NCBI RefSeq assembly: GCF_009727055.1
Contig: NC_052356.1
Span: 6,646,002-6,710,001, forward strand
Origin: Benincasa hispida
Lineage: Eukaryota > Streptophyta > Magnoliopsida > Cucurbitales > Cucurbitaceae
Length of the DNA stretch: 64,000 bases
Reading direction: 5' to 3'
Shown here: positions 1 to 12,650 of the stretch, in pieces
Layout: every line of letters begins with the position of its first letter
Numbering within the stretch: the stretch's first letter is position 1
Program-made: the position numbers and the translations under genes
Notes under the pieces: model-generated
Database searches by the model: none
What the model was told of the DNA's origin: nothing
The model's input: only the letters and a program-made list of their open reading frames with translations

Positions 1-1000
1 GTCTATAGAATCTAGGAAAGAACTTTTCACTCCTCTTCTGGGCCAAGGATCTTTGGCGATAAGGTCTGAGCTTAAGGTAAACTTCATCCCCAACTGCAAA
101 TCGTAATTCTCTTCGATGTAGATCTTCATTTTTCTTTATACGGTTTTGAGCTATTACCAGGTTTTCTTTTAGTGCGTTTAATGCCAAACATCTTTCCTTC
201 AGTTGTTGCTCCACGATGATTCGTTGTTCTTTTGTCCCCATAATAGATTAGGGGTGGGTGTGGTCTACCATACACTGCCTGATATAGTGTCGTTCGGATC
301 AAAATGTGGAAGGTGGTATTGATGCCATAGTTATGCCCATGCTAACCATTTATTCCATTGAGTTGGTTATTCATTACAAAAGCATCTCAGATATGTCTCA
401 AGGCATCGGTTAACTCTCTCAGTTTGACCGTCCGTTTGGAGATGGAATGTCGTACTTCTTTTCAATTGAATTCCCATGGTGGTAAACATTTCTCTCCAAA
501 AATTACTTAAGAAGATTGTCATGATCATTGGTTATATAGATTTGGGGTATGCCATGGTGTTTTACTACCTCTTGGATGAAGGCTTCAGCCACTTATTTAG
601 CTGAAAATGGATGTTTGAGGTGGATGAAGTGCCCGTATTTACTCAATCAATCAACAACAACCAATATGGTGTCATACCCCCATGCTTTCGGTAAGCCTTC
701 TATAAAGTCCATCGTCCATTCTTCTATAATCAGTTCTGTAATGGGTAGAGGTTGTAACAATTCGCCAGGTGACGAGAACTCCATTTTATTTCTTTGACAA
801 GTTTCACATCCTTCCACATACTTTTGTATGTCAGTTTTCATACCTAGCCAGTATAATTCCCCATTCATTCTCTTGTAATTCCTCAGAAACCCGGAATGTC
901 CCCCAACACAGAATCATGAAAAGTGTGTAATAGGGCTGGTATGATCGAGGATTTGCGCAGAAGGACCAATCTCTCTTTGTATAATAATCGGTTGTTCTTT
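1..1000 (-). pseudogene. gypsy 1 integrase, broken
   Basis: Integrase joins retroelement cDNA to host DNA. The minus strand at about 647-960 carries an HHCC zinc-binding module (GGHSG, later CETCQRNK) followed by the start of the catalytic core (EEWTMDFIEGLP). After a stop near 647 the core continues in other frames. At about 20-180 comes the C-terminal module found after the gypsy core (RRELRFAVGDEVYLKLRPYR). At least three frame breaks are visible. The region runs off the window start, so any chromodomain or 3' LTR cannot be seen. Confidence 0.9.
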
Positions 1001-2445
1001 CACTTGTAGTTTGGCTTCCCTTCAAGGTCTTTTTTCAATATGGATATTATTTGTTGAAGTTCCCCATCTTCCTCTACTTTTTTTATAATTAGCTCCATGT
1101 CAACAATAGCTAGTGCTATCAAAACATATGTTTCTATTGTAGGGGGTATACGAGACAGAGCGTCTGCAACCTTATTTTGCAACCCTGGTTGATAGAGTAT
1201 TTCAAAATCATAGCCAAGGAGCTTGGTCAGCCACCTCTGAAACTGAGGTTGGACTTGTCACTGCTCGATCAAGAATTTTAGGGCCTTTTGGTCTCAAGTG
1301 ACGGTGAATTTTCCCCTTAATAGGTAATGCCTCCACTTTTGAACTGCCAATATCACTGCCATAGGCTCCCTCTCATAAATGGACTTCGCCTATGCTCGGT
1401 GTGACAATTTCTGATTGAAGTACGCGATGGGTCGGTCATTTTGTGACAAGACTGCTCCTAAGTCGATTACTGATGCATCCTTTAAAATAACAAAAGGTTT
1501 AGAGAAATCTGACAAGGCTAACATAGGGCAAGACATCATCATATGCTTCAGTTCTTCAAACACCCGTGTAGCTTCTTCATCCCACCTGAACCCATTTTTT
1601 TGTAACAACTTTGTTAGGAGGGTTACAATACCGTTGTAACCTCTCACAAACCTTCTATAATACCCCGTGAGCCCTAAAAACTGCGTAATTCTGTCACATT
1701 TGATCGGTATGGCCACCTCAACATGGCTTTAATCTTTTCTCCATCCGCCTCAACACCTTGTTGAGAAATCTAATGCCCCAAGTACTGTATTCTTGTCTAA
1801 CAGAAGACATTTCTTCTGGTTTGCATATAGCTTGTTGTCTCTCAATATATTGAATACCACTCCCAAATGAGTTTCATGAGTGGAAATATCAGGGTTGTAC
1901 ACAAGAATGTCATAAAAAAACACAAGAATAAATCGATGAAGAAAAGGGCGAAAGACCTGGTTCATGAGAGATTGGAATGTGGTAGGGGCGTTGGTAAGAC
2001 CAAATGGCATCACCATGAATGGGAAAGTCGTTTTCTCGATGACACTCTTCCTCATTCAGATCTGATGGTAGCCTAACTTGAGGTCAAGTTTTGAGAACAC
2101 AATTGCTCTATGTAGTTCGTCGAGGAGTTCTTCAATCACGGGAATAAAAAACTTGTCTGCAATGGTAACTTGATTTAGTTTTCTGTAATCGACACAAAAA
2201 CGCCATCTCCCATCTTTCTTCTTAACCAGAAGCATTGGGATGGAGTATGGGCTTCGATTGGGACGGATGGATTATCCCTGCCGGCAACATTTCACTGACG
2301 AGTTTTTCAATCTCCTCCTTTTGTGCGTGGCCATACTTATATGGTCGGACATTGATGGGTTTCTGACCTTCCTCGGTTAGCATTCGATGCTCAATCGCCC
2401 TTTAAGGAGGTAGGGCGGACGATGTATCAAAAACATCCTCATTCT
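1001..2445 (-). pseudogene. gypsy 1 reverse transcriptase-RNase H, broken
   Basis: RT begins near 2440 (INVRPYKYGHAQKEEIE) and continues at 2055-1750 with the conserved MPFGLTNAPTTFQ block. The catalytic box reads FFYDILVYN where active gypsy elements have FxDDILVY, so one catalytic aspartate appears lost. RNase H starts near 1716 (FLGLTGYYRRFVRGY, then DASVIDLGAVLSQ) and ends near 1140 with VADALSRI. The parts lie in different frames with stops between them. Domain order and motifs make the family assignment secure; activity is excluded. Confidence 0.92.
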
Positions 2446-2499
2446 ATTCTAACAATGCCTTAATCATCACTGGTAGCTTTGCGTGCTGCTAATGAACAT

Positions 2500-3046
2500 C
2501 CTCTTGACTCTCACTCTGACCTTCCTCGATCTCTGGATGTTGAAATTCAACAAGGAACCCCATATCTTTTTCTTCCCACTATTTGGTCAATGCCTTAAAC
2601 GACACTTTTGCCCTAGTGAGGGAGGGGTTTCCTTTGTAGGATCACGTGTGAGTCCCTTGACCAAAATGACATGGTCAAAGAAGGCCAATGAATGCCCATA
2701 TAACCAGTAGTACATAACCAAGGCATCCCCAAGACCACGTTCATCTGTCCTAGCTCCATGGCCAAGAAGTCTGCTCTCACTACTGCCCTGGCAACCGTAG
2801 CTCAATTTCTTCGAAAATTCCCTTCCCTTTAATTGCAGTGCCATTCCCTATCACTACCCCAAATCTCGTTGGTTGTTTTAGGGGAAGATCTAATTTCCTC
2901 ACAGTATTCTGATGAATGAAGTTGTGAGTCGCCCCCGAATCAATCAGCACCATCACCTTTTTACCTTTTATCTTGCCTTTCAGCTTCATAGTTCCTTTTG
3001 CTGAGAAACTGAGTATTGACTTCAACGTTAATTTAGCCTTTTCCAC
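2500..3046 (-). pseudogene. gypsy 1 aspartic protease and linker
   Basis: The minus-strand frame from 3046 has the retropepsin active-site motif VLIDSGATHNFI near 2970-2935, preceded by a gag-protease linker. This protease would cleave the Gag-Pol precursor. The frame stops at 2780 but the homologous sequence continues in another frame (MELGQMNVVLGMPWL, then MGIHWPSLTMSF), typical of the gypsy protease-RT linker. One frameshift near 2800 is therefore clear. Confidence 0.88.
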
Positions 3047-3606
3047 GACTTCGACGTTTTTTAGCTCGGGTTTTTCTTCCTCTTCTTTGACCTACCACCT
3101 CGGTTTCTTCTTCTTCGTTGGCTATGAACAACATTAATTGTCGATCCTCTTTCATTTTGCAATGGTGCCCTGGTGCGTATTTTTCAGTACAACGAAAACA
3201 GAGGCCCTTGTCGAGTCATTCTTGAAATTCTGAATCCGACAATCTCTTCGGGGGAGTCTCTTTCTTTGTGGGATTGTTCTTCACCAGAATAGATACTTGT
3301 TTCATGGTTAGGTTAGGGCTTCATTCCCTTTCGTGTGTCCCCTCTCTGTCGTTTCTTTTTTCCTGCTTTGGGCCTCCCTTTTGTTGGGCCCACTTACCCC
3401 AAATCCGATAAGGCTATTTTTAGGGCTAGATTTCAATCGTTTACCAGTTTGGCTTCGTGCATACACTCATCTAACGTGTTGGGGTTTCTACCGATCACTT
3501 TCACCTATAAGGCTGGTCCCAGGCCGTTCATGAATGCATCTTTCAACACACTCTTCGAGAGTTCCGGTAATGGTGTCGAGTATGTGACAAATTTCTTCAC
3601 ATACTT

Positions 3607-4173
3607 TGAATACGAACCATCCAGTCTAATCTTCAACAACCGAGCACTCAAACTCCCTTCCCCGATGTTTTTGTAGTGCTCGAACAGTCTCTTCTTCAAT
3701 TCTTCCCAAGTTGTTATGGCTTTCCGATTATTGTCCACCGAAACATGTCAACTTCATCTGGAGCAAAGCTCACCACGGCCACTTTCACCTTCTCTACGTC
3801 CGATAGCTCATGTATTTTTCTTATACACATCTAGATGTGTATAAGAGACAGCTCTACGTCCGATAGCTCATGTATTTCCAAATAATGTTCAGGTCGGTAC
3901 ACCTATGACTCCAGATTTTCGAATACGAACCATCCAGTCTAATCTTCAACAACCGAGCACTCAAACTCCCTTCCCCGATGTTTTTGTAGTGCTCGAACAG
4001 TCTCTTCTTCAATTCTTCCCAAGTTGTTATGGCTTTCCGATTATTGTCCACCGAAACATGTCAACTTCATCTAGAGCAAAGCTCACCACGGCCACTTTCA
4101 CCTTCTCTACGTCCGATAGCTCATGTATTTCCAAATAATGTTCAGGTCGGTACACCTATGACTCCAGATTTTC
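3607..4173. repeat. Gag segment duplicated around the adapter (likely misassembly)
   Basis: Bases 3607-3816 recur at 3920-4138. The bases after the adapter (3852-3919) recur at 4107-4173. The copies are nearly identical, while the element itself is old and degraded. This fits a chimeric mate-pair read built into the contig. Confidence 0.85.
3820..3851. other. Unremoved Nextera mate-pair junction adapter (copy 1)
   Basis: Thirteen bases of one Tn5 mosaic end (3820-3832) are joined head to head with the complete 19-base mosaic end AGATGTGTATAAGAGACAG (3833-3851). Two mosaic ends fused this way are the circularisation junction of Nextera mate-pair libraries. It is a library artefact, not genomic sequence. 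Confidence 0.97.
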
Positions 4174-4472
4174 TCCTGTGAAAAGAGGAATTTCTAAACA
4201 TTTATACTTATCTTAGTCGGTGTTTTCGGCTTCGTGCGTTTGGGACGATTTGGCCTCCTCTGTCTTTTCCCATCGATTTGAGGTTACTTCCTTCCAGCAC
4301 TCCTGACTCCTTTTTTGAAGAGTTATGCTCTCTGACTTCTTCGGCCAATTTTTTGATATTTTTACATAGTCCCAGCAACACTTCCTTCAGTTCTGCGATC
4401 TCCTTTTCACTTGATTCCACCTGTTCTTCAAGTTGTTTTTGTGTCATCGCTCTAGTCTGCCCTAGGATGGCG

Positions 4473-4484
4473 GCTCTGATACCA
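4473..4484 (-). other. Primer binding site of gypsy 1
   Basis: On the minus strand this reads TGGTATCAGAGC, complementary to the 3' end of plant initiator tRNA-Met. It lies three bases inside the predicted LTR edge, as expected for minus-strand DNA priming. Confidence 0.9.
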
Positions 4485-4487
4485 CTT

Positions 4488-4868
4488 TGTTAAGACCTCG
4501 ACATGTATTCTCACTAGAGGAACAAGGAAAGAAAAAGAAGACAATGCTCTGATGGATAAAAATTTAGTAATGCTTCAAATACCAAAAGAAAGTTCTTAAC
4601 AATTGAGAAATAGTTCTATCGAAATGCAACATTCCAGATAAGAAATAAAAAAAAAAAAAAAGGAATCTCTAGGGACCCAACATGATTTGAGAGAGCTGGG
4701 GAATTTCTCCATAAAAGCTTCCTCGGCCCCTATTTATTTCACAGAAAATGCTTGCCCTTCAGGTACCTTAGGTTGTCCTTTTAAAGGATGAATAGTGGTC
4801 CCCCTTAACCGAATTCACCTCCCACTTCCGCTGAAATCAAATCTTTCCCTGCTGTCTCTTTTGTAACA
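4488..4868 (-). repeat. 5' LTR of gypsy 1
   Basis: The segment next to the PBS begins TGTTA and ends TAACA, the short inverted ends expected of an LTR, and spans 381 bp. The inner edge is firm because of the PBS. The outer edge at 4868 is inferred from the matching terminal motif only, since the partner LTR is outside the window. Confidence 0.7.
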
Positions 4869-4972
4869 ACTTCTTCCTGTCTATTTCCCTTTTTACCCTT
4901 TCTTTTGTAGGTGTAAATAATGGAGGGTTTACAATCACCCTATGGGTTGCATCACCAATCGACTTGATCTTT

Positions 4973-5322
4973 AGATAACGGTTCAAATGTAAATATTGGT
5001 ATGAACTAAAAATTGATTCAAACATAAATTAAATGAAACAAAAAAAAACATAAATTAAATAAAACAAAAACTATAGAACTACGTTATGACTTGATCCTTT
5101 TTTTCGAAGGGTACGTAGGCAACTTAAAGAAAATTCTTTAAGTCCAGTCAACTAACAAATAAAATATAATCTCACTAAATCTTTGTTATGAGTTTCTCCT
5201 TTTTGTCTTTGAAAATTTCAAATCATGGAACAAAGGTAAATAAAATATAATCTCACTAAACCTTTGGTATGAGTTTCTCCTTTTTGTCTTTGAAAATTTC
5301 AAATCATGAAACAAAGGTAAAA
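4973..5322. repeat. Gypsy-tail-like repeat with 81-bp tandem duplication
   Basis: Contains the motif ACTACGTTATGACTTGATCC followed by AAGGGTACGTAGGCA, also found downstream of the gypsy integrase at 18885-19060. Bases 5161-5241 are repeated at 5242-5322 with few changes. A diverged copy of the block lies at 6746-6990. It is probably a remnant of a gypsy 3' non-coding region. Confidence 0.7.
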
Positions 5323-5639
5323 TAAAACCTTGGAACATAGAAATGCACATACCTAGAAATGTATGTTTGTAAAAATTATTTTTTAAATCTAGTCAACCGA
5401 TAAATAAACACCATTTAAATTCAATCCACAACCAAAAAGCAATCATAAAAACAATTAACTGAATGAAAGTCTAATTTGTCGGTGCCTGTTATCACCTATC
5501 ATTATGTATGCTATTGCAACTTGTCTAACTAATGCTGCCCATCGATGCTGCTATTGTTTACCGTGTGCCATTTTTTGTTGGTTGCTGCTCAAATTTGACA
5601 AGCATGAGTGATTATTATTTTTTTTTTTTTACCAAATTA
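5323..5639. other. No gene recognised
   Basis: AT-rich, with a poly-T run near 5616-5631 at its right end. No coding similarity seen on either strand. Confidence 0.6.
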
Positions 5640-6424
5640 AGGGTGATTCCCTTGTAGGGAATCCATCATTACACAAAAGTTCATAGCTTTCTCTTCAATC
5701 TCCCCTCTAATAGATAACAATCTTCCTCACTCTCGAACATGGTGATGAAAGCTATATTTTTTCTTCTTTGAGGCTCATCTGCGAAAGAAAAAAGTATTTT
5801 CATCTCTCCCCTTAAGTCATTTAACCTTACATTTTTTACTCAACATTTGTTTGCCATTAATTATCACCTACATTTTCTCTATCACATCGTAGAATGCTTC
5901 TTTGTTTCATGTCACCAGACAACTAGCCTACAACCCTTGAAGTTTTTCCATGAATCAATAGCCAATCCATCACGAGGCTTGATCTACAAACCATTTCCCC
6001 ACTAGCTCTGAAATTTGGAGCCTTCAATCAAATATTCTAAAATCAAAAGGGTCAGGTCTCCATTTAAATGCCGCCACAGATAACACAATTGGGAAATGAT
6101 GAGACATAGGCATTTAAAGAGAGTCCAACCACACGCCAAATGCCTTGCAAGAAACCTGCAAGATCATAAAATTCCCTTCAAAAGGAACCTACTACATAGT
6201 GAACAAGCACAATATCATTCTTCTCAAGTAGAATCCACAACACTAAGAGTTAGCCAACCCACATTTATGAAGCTCTACACGGACTTGACATCTTTTGTTT
6301 GTCTATCAAATCGAGTTTCTTGTGAAATGGCAATACTAGGATTGTCTCTAGTAAAAAGATCCTTAACGAGAGGTTTGTTTTTGGGTTAGCCCTTTGGCTT
6401 CTAACATTCCAAGAGATTATCTCC
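5640..6424 (-). pseudogene. LINE (L1-type) ORF2 relic: endonuclease to pre-RT region
   Basis: The minus strand starts at 6424 with MEIISWNVR, the hallmark opening of the plant L1 apurinic endonuclease. After a +1 shift it continues VKDLFTRDNPSIAIS then QETRFDRQTKDV, matching the QET metal-binding block. Near 6010-5930 are residues like the linker before RT (VGKWFVDQASWW), and near 5800 a form of the GDRNTKFFH block (GRDENTFFFRR). Intact ORF2 exceeds 1,200 codons; here about 260 codons' worth survives with many stops, an internal deletion and no RT. Confidence 0.8.
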
Positions 6425-6745
6425 ATAAGGTCAACTGTTGGGTCCCATTGACGCTACCATATACAAAATCACAGCACATCTTCTACTTCTGTTTCTTTTT
6501 CACATCGTTTTTCCATGTTGAAGGCTTGCTATTTTCTCTAGCCCTTTTATCTTGACAATTGTCCCTTTGTTTAATGGTCCTCTCCTAAATTGTTGAAAAT
6601 TTGCTAATCTTTTTATCAATTTCAACTGGGGTTTGAAATAGAGTGGAAATAGCAATGAACACATGTAAGAATGTTGTTCATTGACTAGTCCACCTTCTCC
6701 CGTAACAAAAGTTACCTTTAACATGCAAAGAATACATAATCTTCT
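6425..6745. other. No gene recognised; sequence upstream of LINE ORF2
   Basis: On the minus strand this precedes the endonuclease start and could be the ORF1-ORF2 linker of the same LINE. The 74-codon open frame at 6500-6724 has no recognisable motif. Confidence 0.45.
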
Positions 6746-6990
6746 TGGAACGGTTCAAGAGTAAATATTGGTAAGAACTCTATCGATCCAAATACAAAAT
6801 TAAATAAAACAATAATTATATAACTAGGATATAAATCATTTATTTTTTTGAAAGGTATGTAGGTAACTTAAAGAGAATTCTTTAAGTCCAGTCGACTAAT
6901 GAACAAAATGATATCTCATTGAGTCTTGTGTGAGTTTGTCTTTTTAGTCTCAAAAACTTTAAATCATAGAACAGAGATTAAAAGGTTGTT
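6746..6990. repeat. Second copy of the 4973-5322 repeat
   Basis: Diverged same-orientation copy: it shares the 'taaatattggta' start, the 'ttctttaagtccagtc' block and the AAATCATAGAACA segment of the tandem unit. Together the two copies bracket the LINE relic. Confidence 0.7.
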
Positions 6991-8502
6991 CTTTTAGCTG
7001 GTGCCAACAATGCTGCATCGGTTGTTTGTCCAAATTGGGAGTGAATTCACACCTTGAGTCAAAATTTTAAGATAGGAGGTGAGGTTTGGGATGAGAATGG
7101 TACAAAATTTATACTATCGACTTCAAGGTCAGAAGCATGGTTCTTCCATCTCCATATATTTTAACAGAGTTAAAAAAAAATTAAAAGAATTAGTAATATT
7201 GTAATATTCATGCTTGTCAAAGAAAAAAAAAATCTTTTATAGCATTAAAGACAGTTAGAAGTTGAAAAAACCTTTTAAGATTACATGAAAGGAGTTCATG
7301 GTTATTGATATAACTTAGGAAACGAGATATTGTTCAATTTTGAAATGACAAAAGCTCTATCATTTTCCTAATTCTCAACTTTTTATTTGAAAATGATACC
7401 AGATTGAATGGGAAGGAGTAGAAAAAACCATTTTTTCTAGTGACTACAAAAATCATCAAGGAGTAGTATAAACCAACCCAATCGAATATTGTTAAATATA
7501 TATTTTTGATGTTCAAAATCTCCAAGGCCTAAGTCATATGTGTACTAAATAAGGACCCCCAGAACCTTGGACAATTTAATTCTTAAGCCTAGCTTTTCTC
7601 AAATTTTGGATTAGTCTTGAAAACATTAGTGGTAAGCCAAACAAAAATATTTAGAGTGATTATACTATTGGTTTCATTATTTCTATCATACTACAAGATC
7701 ACCTATAGTTCTACTTAATTAAAATAGCCTAAGGGGTTGCCGATAATTCATCCTAGTTTATTTGATCCTATATTTGCAATGTCTATTGTAGAATGACTGG
7801 AAGTTTGGGATAAATTGGAAGGAGTTTGAAATTAGTGCAAGGGGGAAAGTTGTCAAACTATTGATTTTTAAGAGTTTGAGTTGTTGAAAGTGAAGAATTG
7901 TGAGTTGTGAGAGACGATACTAAAAGATGATTACTATTGTAAATTGGATAGGATTAGTTGGTGGTTTTCTTTTTTTTTTTTTTTTTCAAAAGTTTCTTGA
8001 TTTTACAACTCTCTCTATATCTGAGTTAATTAACAAATTAGATGTCCAAGAACATGGTGCAATGAACATGTTGAAGGTGCATCTCGTGCAAGACTTTCCT
8101 GATCATTATTGCAAAAATACCATGTGGCAAAAAAACCAACTTCCTTGACTACTTGGAAGAAACTTGTTGTCAAAGATGATAGACGAACAATTAAAGGTTA
8201 TAGGATCAAATGAAAAAGAGGAACATCAAAGAAAGGTAAAATTCATTGTCGTTGAGAGAAAGTGTTGGTCCAAAAATAAGTAAATATATGATTATAATAA
8301 ATACAAGCATGGCCACAATGAGATTATGCTAGCAAGGCAAAGGTACTATCATTATGTATACTATTACCGAGCAAGGTAAAAGGAGAATATCCAATATCTT
8401 TTATGCTTTGAAATTCTCTTAGAACTTGTCGAATATTGCTCATATTGTTGCATCAAATTTTTCTGTTTTTATTAAAGATCAAGTTTATGTTATTTATGTA
8501 CT
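6991..8502. other. Largely featureless; weak copia-gag-like trace
   Basis: No intact gene. A plus-strand frame near 7990-8130 reads LSISELINKLDVQE, which resembles a linker in some copia Gag proteins, but the rest of the frame gives no support. Poly-T at 7971-7986. Otherwise AT-rich sequence with no recognised similarity. Confidence 0.4.
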
Positions 8503-10445
8503 TTAATCAATAGAGATGGATAGGGTCAAAAGAGTTGGCGATGCTTTCATTTTAAATGATGATTTTATGTCATCATGCTCTCCATGCCAAAGTAGAAGAA
8601 AGCGAAAAGTGGTATCAAACATTGAGGACATTACAATAAGTAGTTTGTGAAAGATGCGCAAATTAAATCTACTTGTCCATAAGTTGTATGGTATTTTAGT
8701 TACCGCTTTACTTGGTACCCTATAGAGTATATATGTTGCAGTCTTTAGTGCCTTACTCTGAGAGATTCTGGTAAAGAAAAGTGATTTATATTTAAAGTGT
8801 TCAATTCGCCTTTTCGCCACACCTTTCATGTTGGGACCCTGAACGTTTTTTACCTGATCTATCATATATTGCGAGGCGATTTCATATTCCTCTAGGTATT
8901 TGATAAAGGACCCTGAACGTTTTTTACCTGATCTATCATATCTAGTGTAGTATTCATTGTTATGGTCAGACTTGACAACCTTTATTTTCTTTCCAAGATT
9001 AAGTTCAACTTCAATTTTGAAATATTTGCAAACGTGCAAAGATTGAGACTTACCATGAATTAAATATAGGTACCTATATCTTGAATAGTTATCTATGAAC
9101 GTAATAAAATTTTGTTATACATTTGAAGAGGCTATAGATAAATGGATCACAAATGTCTGTGTAGTAGTTCTAAGACGTCTAAGAATCTGTTGACATCTAA
9201 TTTTTTTTATGTTTGTCTGTTTTTCCTTGATATATTCCACATAAACTTCAAAGTTATTTAAATCAAGAGAATCAAGAATTCCAACTCATACAAGTATTTG
9301 AAATCATTGTTTAGAGATGTGGCCTAAACCCTTGTGTCATAAAATAGCGAAATTTTCATTTAATTTATGCTATATATCACATGAACTAGACAACAAGATC
9401 TTGTTAAACGAAACAAAAGAATCAAACATATATGCAACTTTATTAGTTAAAGAACCAATAGCAATAAGCTTGGAATTTTGGAAGAAACTAACTTTATTAT
9501 ATCTAAAAGAACAAGAAAAGCTAAATCTCATTCAAATCCAAATAACAACCAATTTTTAAAAGTAATATGAAATTCCCAATGACTTCAACTGGACTACTTT
9601 GCTAGCCCACAAAAATGAATCTTTCAGCATCACTTGGGCTCCACATGCAACTCTACATATATATACTAGTATGAGTAGTAGTATCAGAATTTACCTACCA
9701 AGTATCTATAGGTACATAAGTTAAATTAACTTTAGAACAAATTAAAGTAAGAAGTTTATCCTTTTTTACACGTCACTTTTGCGTAGTCTTTTCAATAGCC
9801 TACTTCTTGTTCTTAATCTATTGATATGTCACTTCTATAGCATCCTTAGATTTTTCTTCGTACTTACTTATCACGAGTGCTAGTTGCCAAGTGAGTACTT
9901 TCTGCCTTTTCTCTCTTAATCCTATCTTCTTCTTGCACACATTGTGAGATAAACCCATTAATACTGCATTTATCCTTCTAAGTATTATAGTTTTATCTTA
10001 AATTGAGTGGATTGTGCAAGTATACGAGTAAATTTTCATTTATCTCAAGATAAAGTGCCTTTAACTTTCTGGTTTGGTCGGACTTTTTCATAATGCACTA
10101 CCCTATGTTTTCATTATTCTTATACGTCATAGAAGCCAAAGAAGTCAAAAGACTTGCTTCCCCTTTTTCATTTTTAGCAAAATATTTAATTTGAAGGGAA
10201 TTATTGACATTTTAACTCTCCGTAATAGAATCCCGAAAACATCCGAGTTGGAGTGTTGAATGGTTACCAGACACATGCGATTTGATCTTTCCCACTTCTC
10301 AATATTAGCCGTCTTTAGCTGTTCTTGAAGAGAAGCAAGTTTGTCGGTCCTTAATGCAAGGTCTTGATCCATACACCCAAGAAGAATCTTTGGGCTTTCC
10401 TTCCGAATCTTGAAGTTTGATCCACTCAACTTAGGTTTTAAACTT
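8503..10445 (-). pseudogene. Ty1/copia gag-pol relic (gag, protease, pre-integrase, integrase)
   Basis: Minus strand, right to left. Gag from 10429 (SGSNFKIRKE, then LGCMDQDLALRT and EKWERSNRM). Gag continues near 9985-9850 (VQEEDRIKREKAES, THLATSTRDK). Protease and pre-integrase near 9700-9250, with recognisable residues around HKGLGHIS-like and CIKGKQTN-like blocks. Integrase core at about 9120-8503 (SDHNNEYYTRYDRSG, then PSKAVTKIPYNLW). RT and RNase H are missing on the left. Stops and shifts occur throughout. A 31-bp segment of the integrase is locally repeated (8836-8868 and 8911-8943). Confidence 0.88.
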
Positions 10446-11050
10446 AGATTTTTAGATATTTAAGGAGAACCAATTGAAACAAGGAACAGACATTTGAAGC
10501 ATGCACTCAATTAAATTATGACAAAATAATTTCACATTTGTGATGGGCCTTTTAACAAGATACCTAGCACAACATTGATCTCTAGCATTGGACAAAAACA
10601 CCAACTGTAAATCGTACTCTCAATGTAGTATCAAATTGTTAAAAAGTAACCTTTATTTGGATCAACTATAATTGTCACATACTCGTTACCACATGCATAG
10701 TAACTTCTAAATCAATGTTTTGGGCTTAAGCACACGTCGAAACTCGATCTTTGACATCAAATTCTTTTATTACAAAGCAAATACATGAAAATTGCAAGAG
10801 TTTTGGCCAAAATCAGCTGAAATTGATCCTAAAGGTCTTGAAACTCTCCACACATACAAGTCCTAGACAACTAAAGAACATATTTATAAACTTCAAGATA
10901 GCAATGCATTGCTGCTAGGGGAAAATCTCCAATGCCCATCATCTAAGACCACCTGAGAGCATTGCAACGCACAACATTATTGCTAATGTTGTGAAGCGTT
11001 GCGACATTTTTGGGTAGGGGCATTTTGTCATTTCATTCATTTCACATCTA
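10446..11050 (-). repeat. Probable leader, decayed PBS and 5' LTR of the copia relic
   Basis: Upstream of the gag start, the bases at about 10625-10640 (GTAGTATCAAATTGTTA) look like a decayed tRNA-Met-type PBS followed by a TGTTA LTR edge at 10637. The outer LTR edge was not found, so the right limit is approximate. Confidence 0.5.
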
Positions 11051-12176
<1,126 letters not shown>

Positions 12177-12650
12177 CGACCACTTTGTTTGATTCACCAT
12201 AACATGTATCTTCTGTTAATTAAGATTAGTGCCCCTTAGTTAATCTGAGCACATTAAACCAATTGTGTTTAATAACATCCACAAAGATTCTCAGTGCTTG
12301 CAACAAAGATTCTCAGTGCTTGCATTCTAATGCGTAATTAATTGGGCAACCTAAGTTAACTACCATCGATCCCTCATTTTAATTGGAACTACCAACTACT
12401 CTAATATGCATAATTCTAACCATTGCTACTAGGCGATTTCAATGAGGCACAAACATGACTGAAATCATAGCAAGTAATACACATTTAAATAGAGGTGTCA
12501 ACTCATCAACGAGAACATATTCATTATAATCAAGAACTAAGGAAATGTACAACGAGAATAACCACAAAAATTAAACCAAATTCTCACTAAAAGACAAACC
12601 TTCTACATCTAAATTGAGAGAGTTACCTTGGTTGGCCCCGATTTAAGTGA
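12177..12650. other. No gene recognised
   Basis: Unannotated AT-rich DNA. A 21-22-bp unit (AAAGATTCTCAGTGCTTGCA) occurs twice in tandem near 12282-12324. Confidence 0.55.

Larger units (their letters stand above)
3125..4447 (-). pseudogene. gypsy 1 gag with CCHC zinc knuckle
   Basis: Gag starts at the ATG ending at 4447 (MTQKQLEEQVESSEKEI, coiled-coil-like), just inside the PBS. It continues through TWEELKKRLFEHYKNIGEGSL, typical of plant retrotransposon gag. A zinc knuckle near 3205-3125 reads CFRCTEKYAPGHHC. The capsid part appears twice (3607-3816 and 3920-4138), separated by a mate-pair adapter, so the duplication is probably an assembly error. Stops near 4208 and frame changes show it is not expressed. 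Confidence 0.85.
1..4868 (-). mobile_element. Ty3/gypsy LTR retrotransposon 1 (left end outside window)
   Basis: Read on the minus strand, the order is LTR (4868-4488), tRNA-Met-type primer binding site, gag, CCHC zinc knuckle, aspartic protease, reverse transcriptase, RNase H and integrase. Integrase after RNase H is the Ty3/gypsy order. The 3' LTR lies beyond position 1. Stops and frameshifts break every domain, so the copy is dead. An unremoved sequencing adapter sits in gag at 3820..3851, so the local gag duplication there is probably artificial. Confidence 0.93.

Noticed and set aside
549..797. Plus-strand 82-codon ORF
   Set aside because: Antisense shadow of the gypsy 1 integrase.
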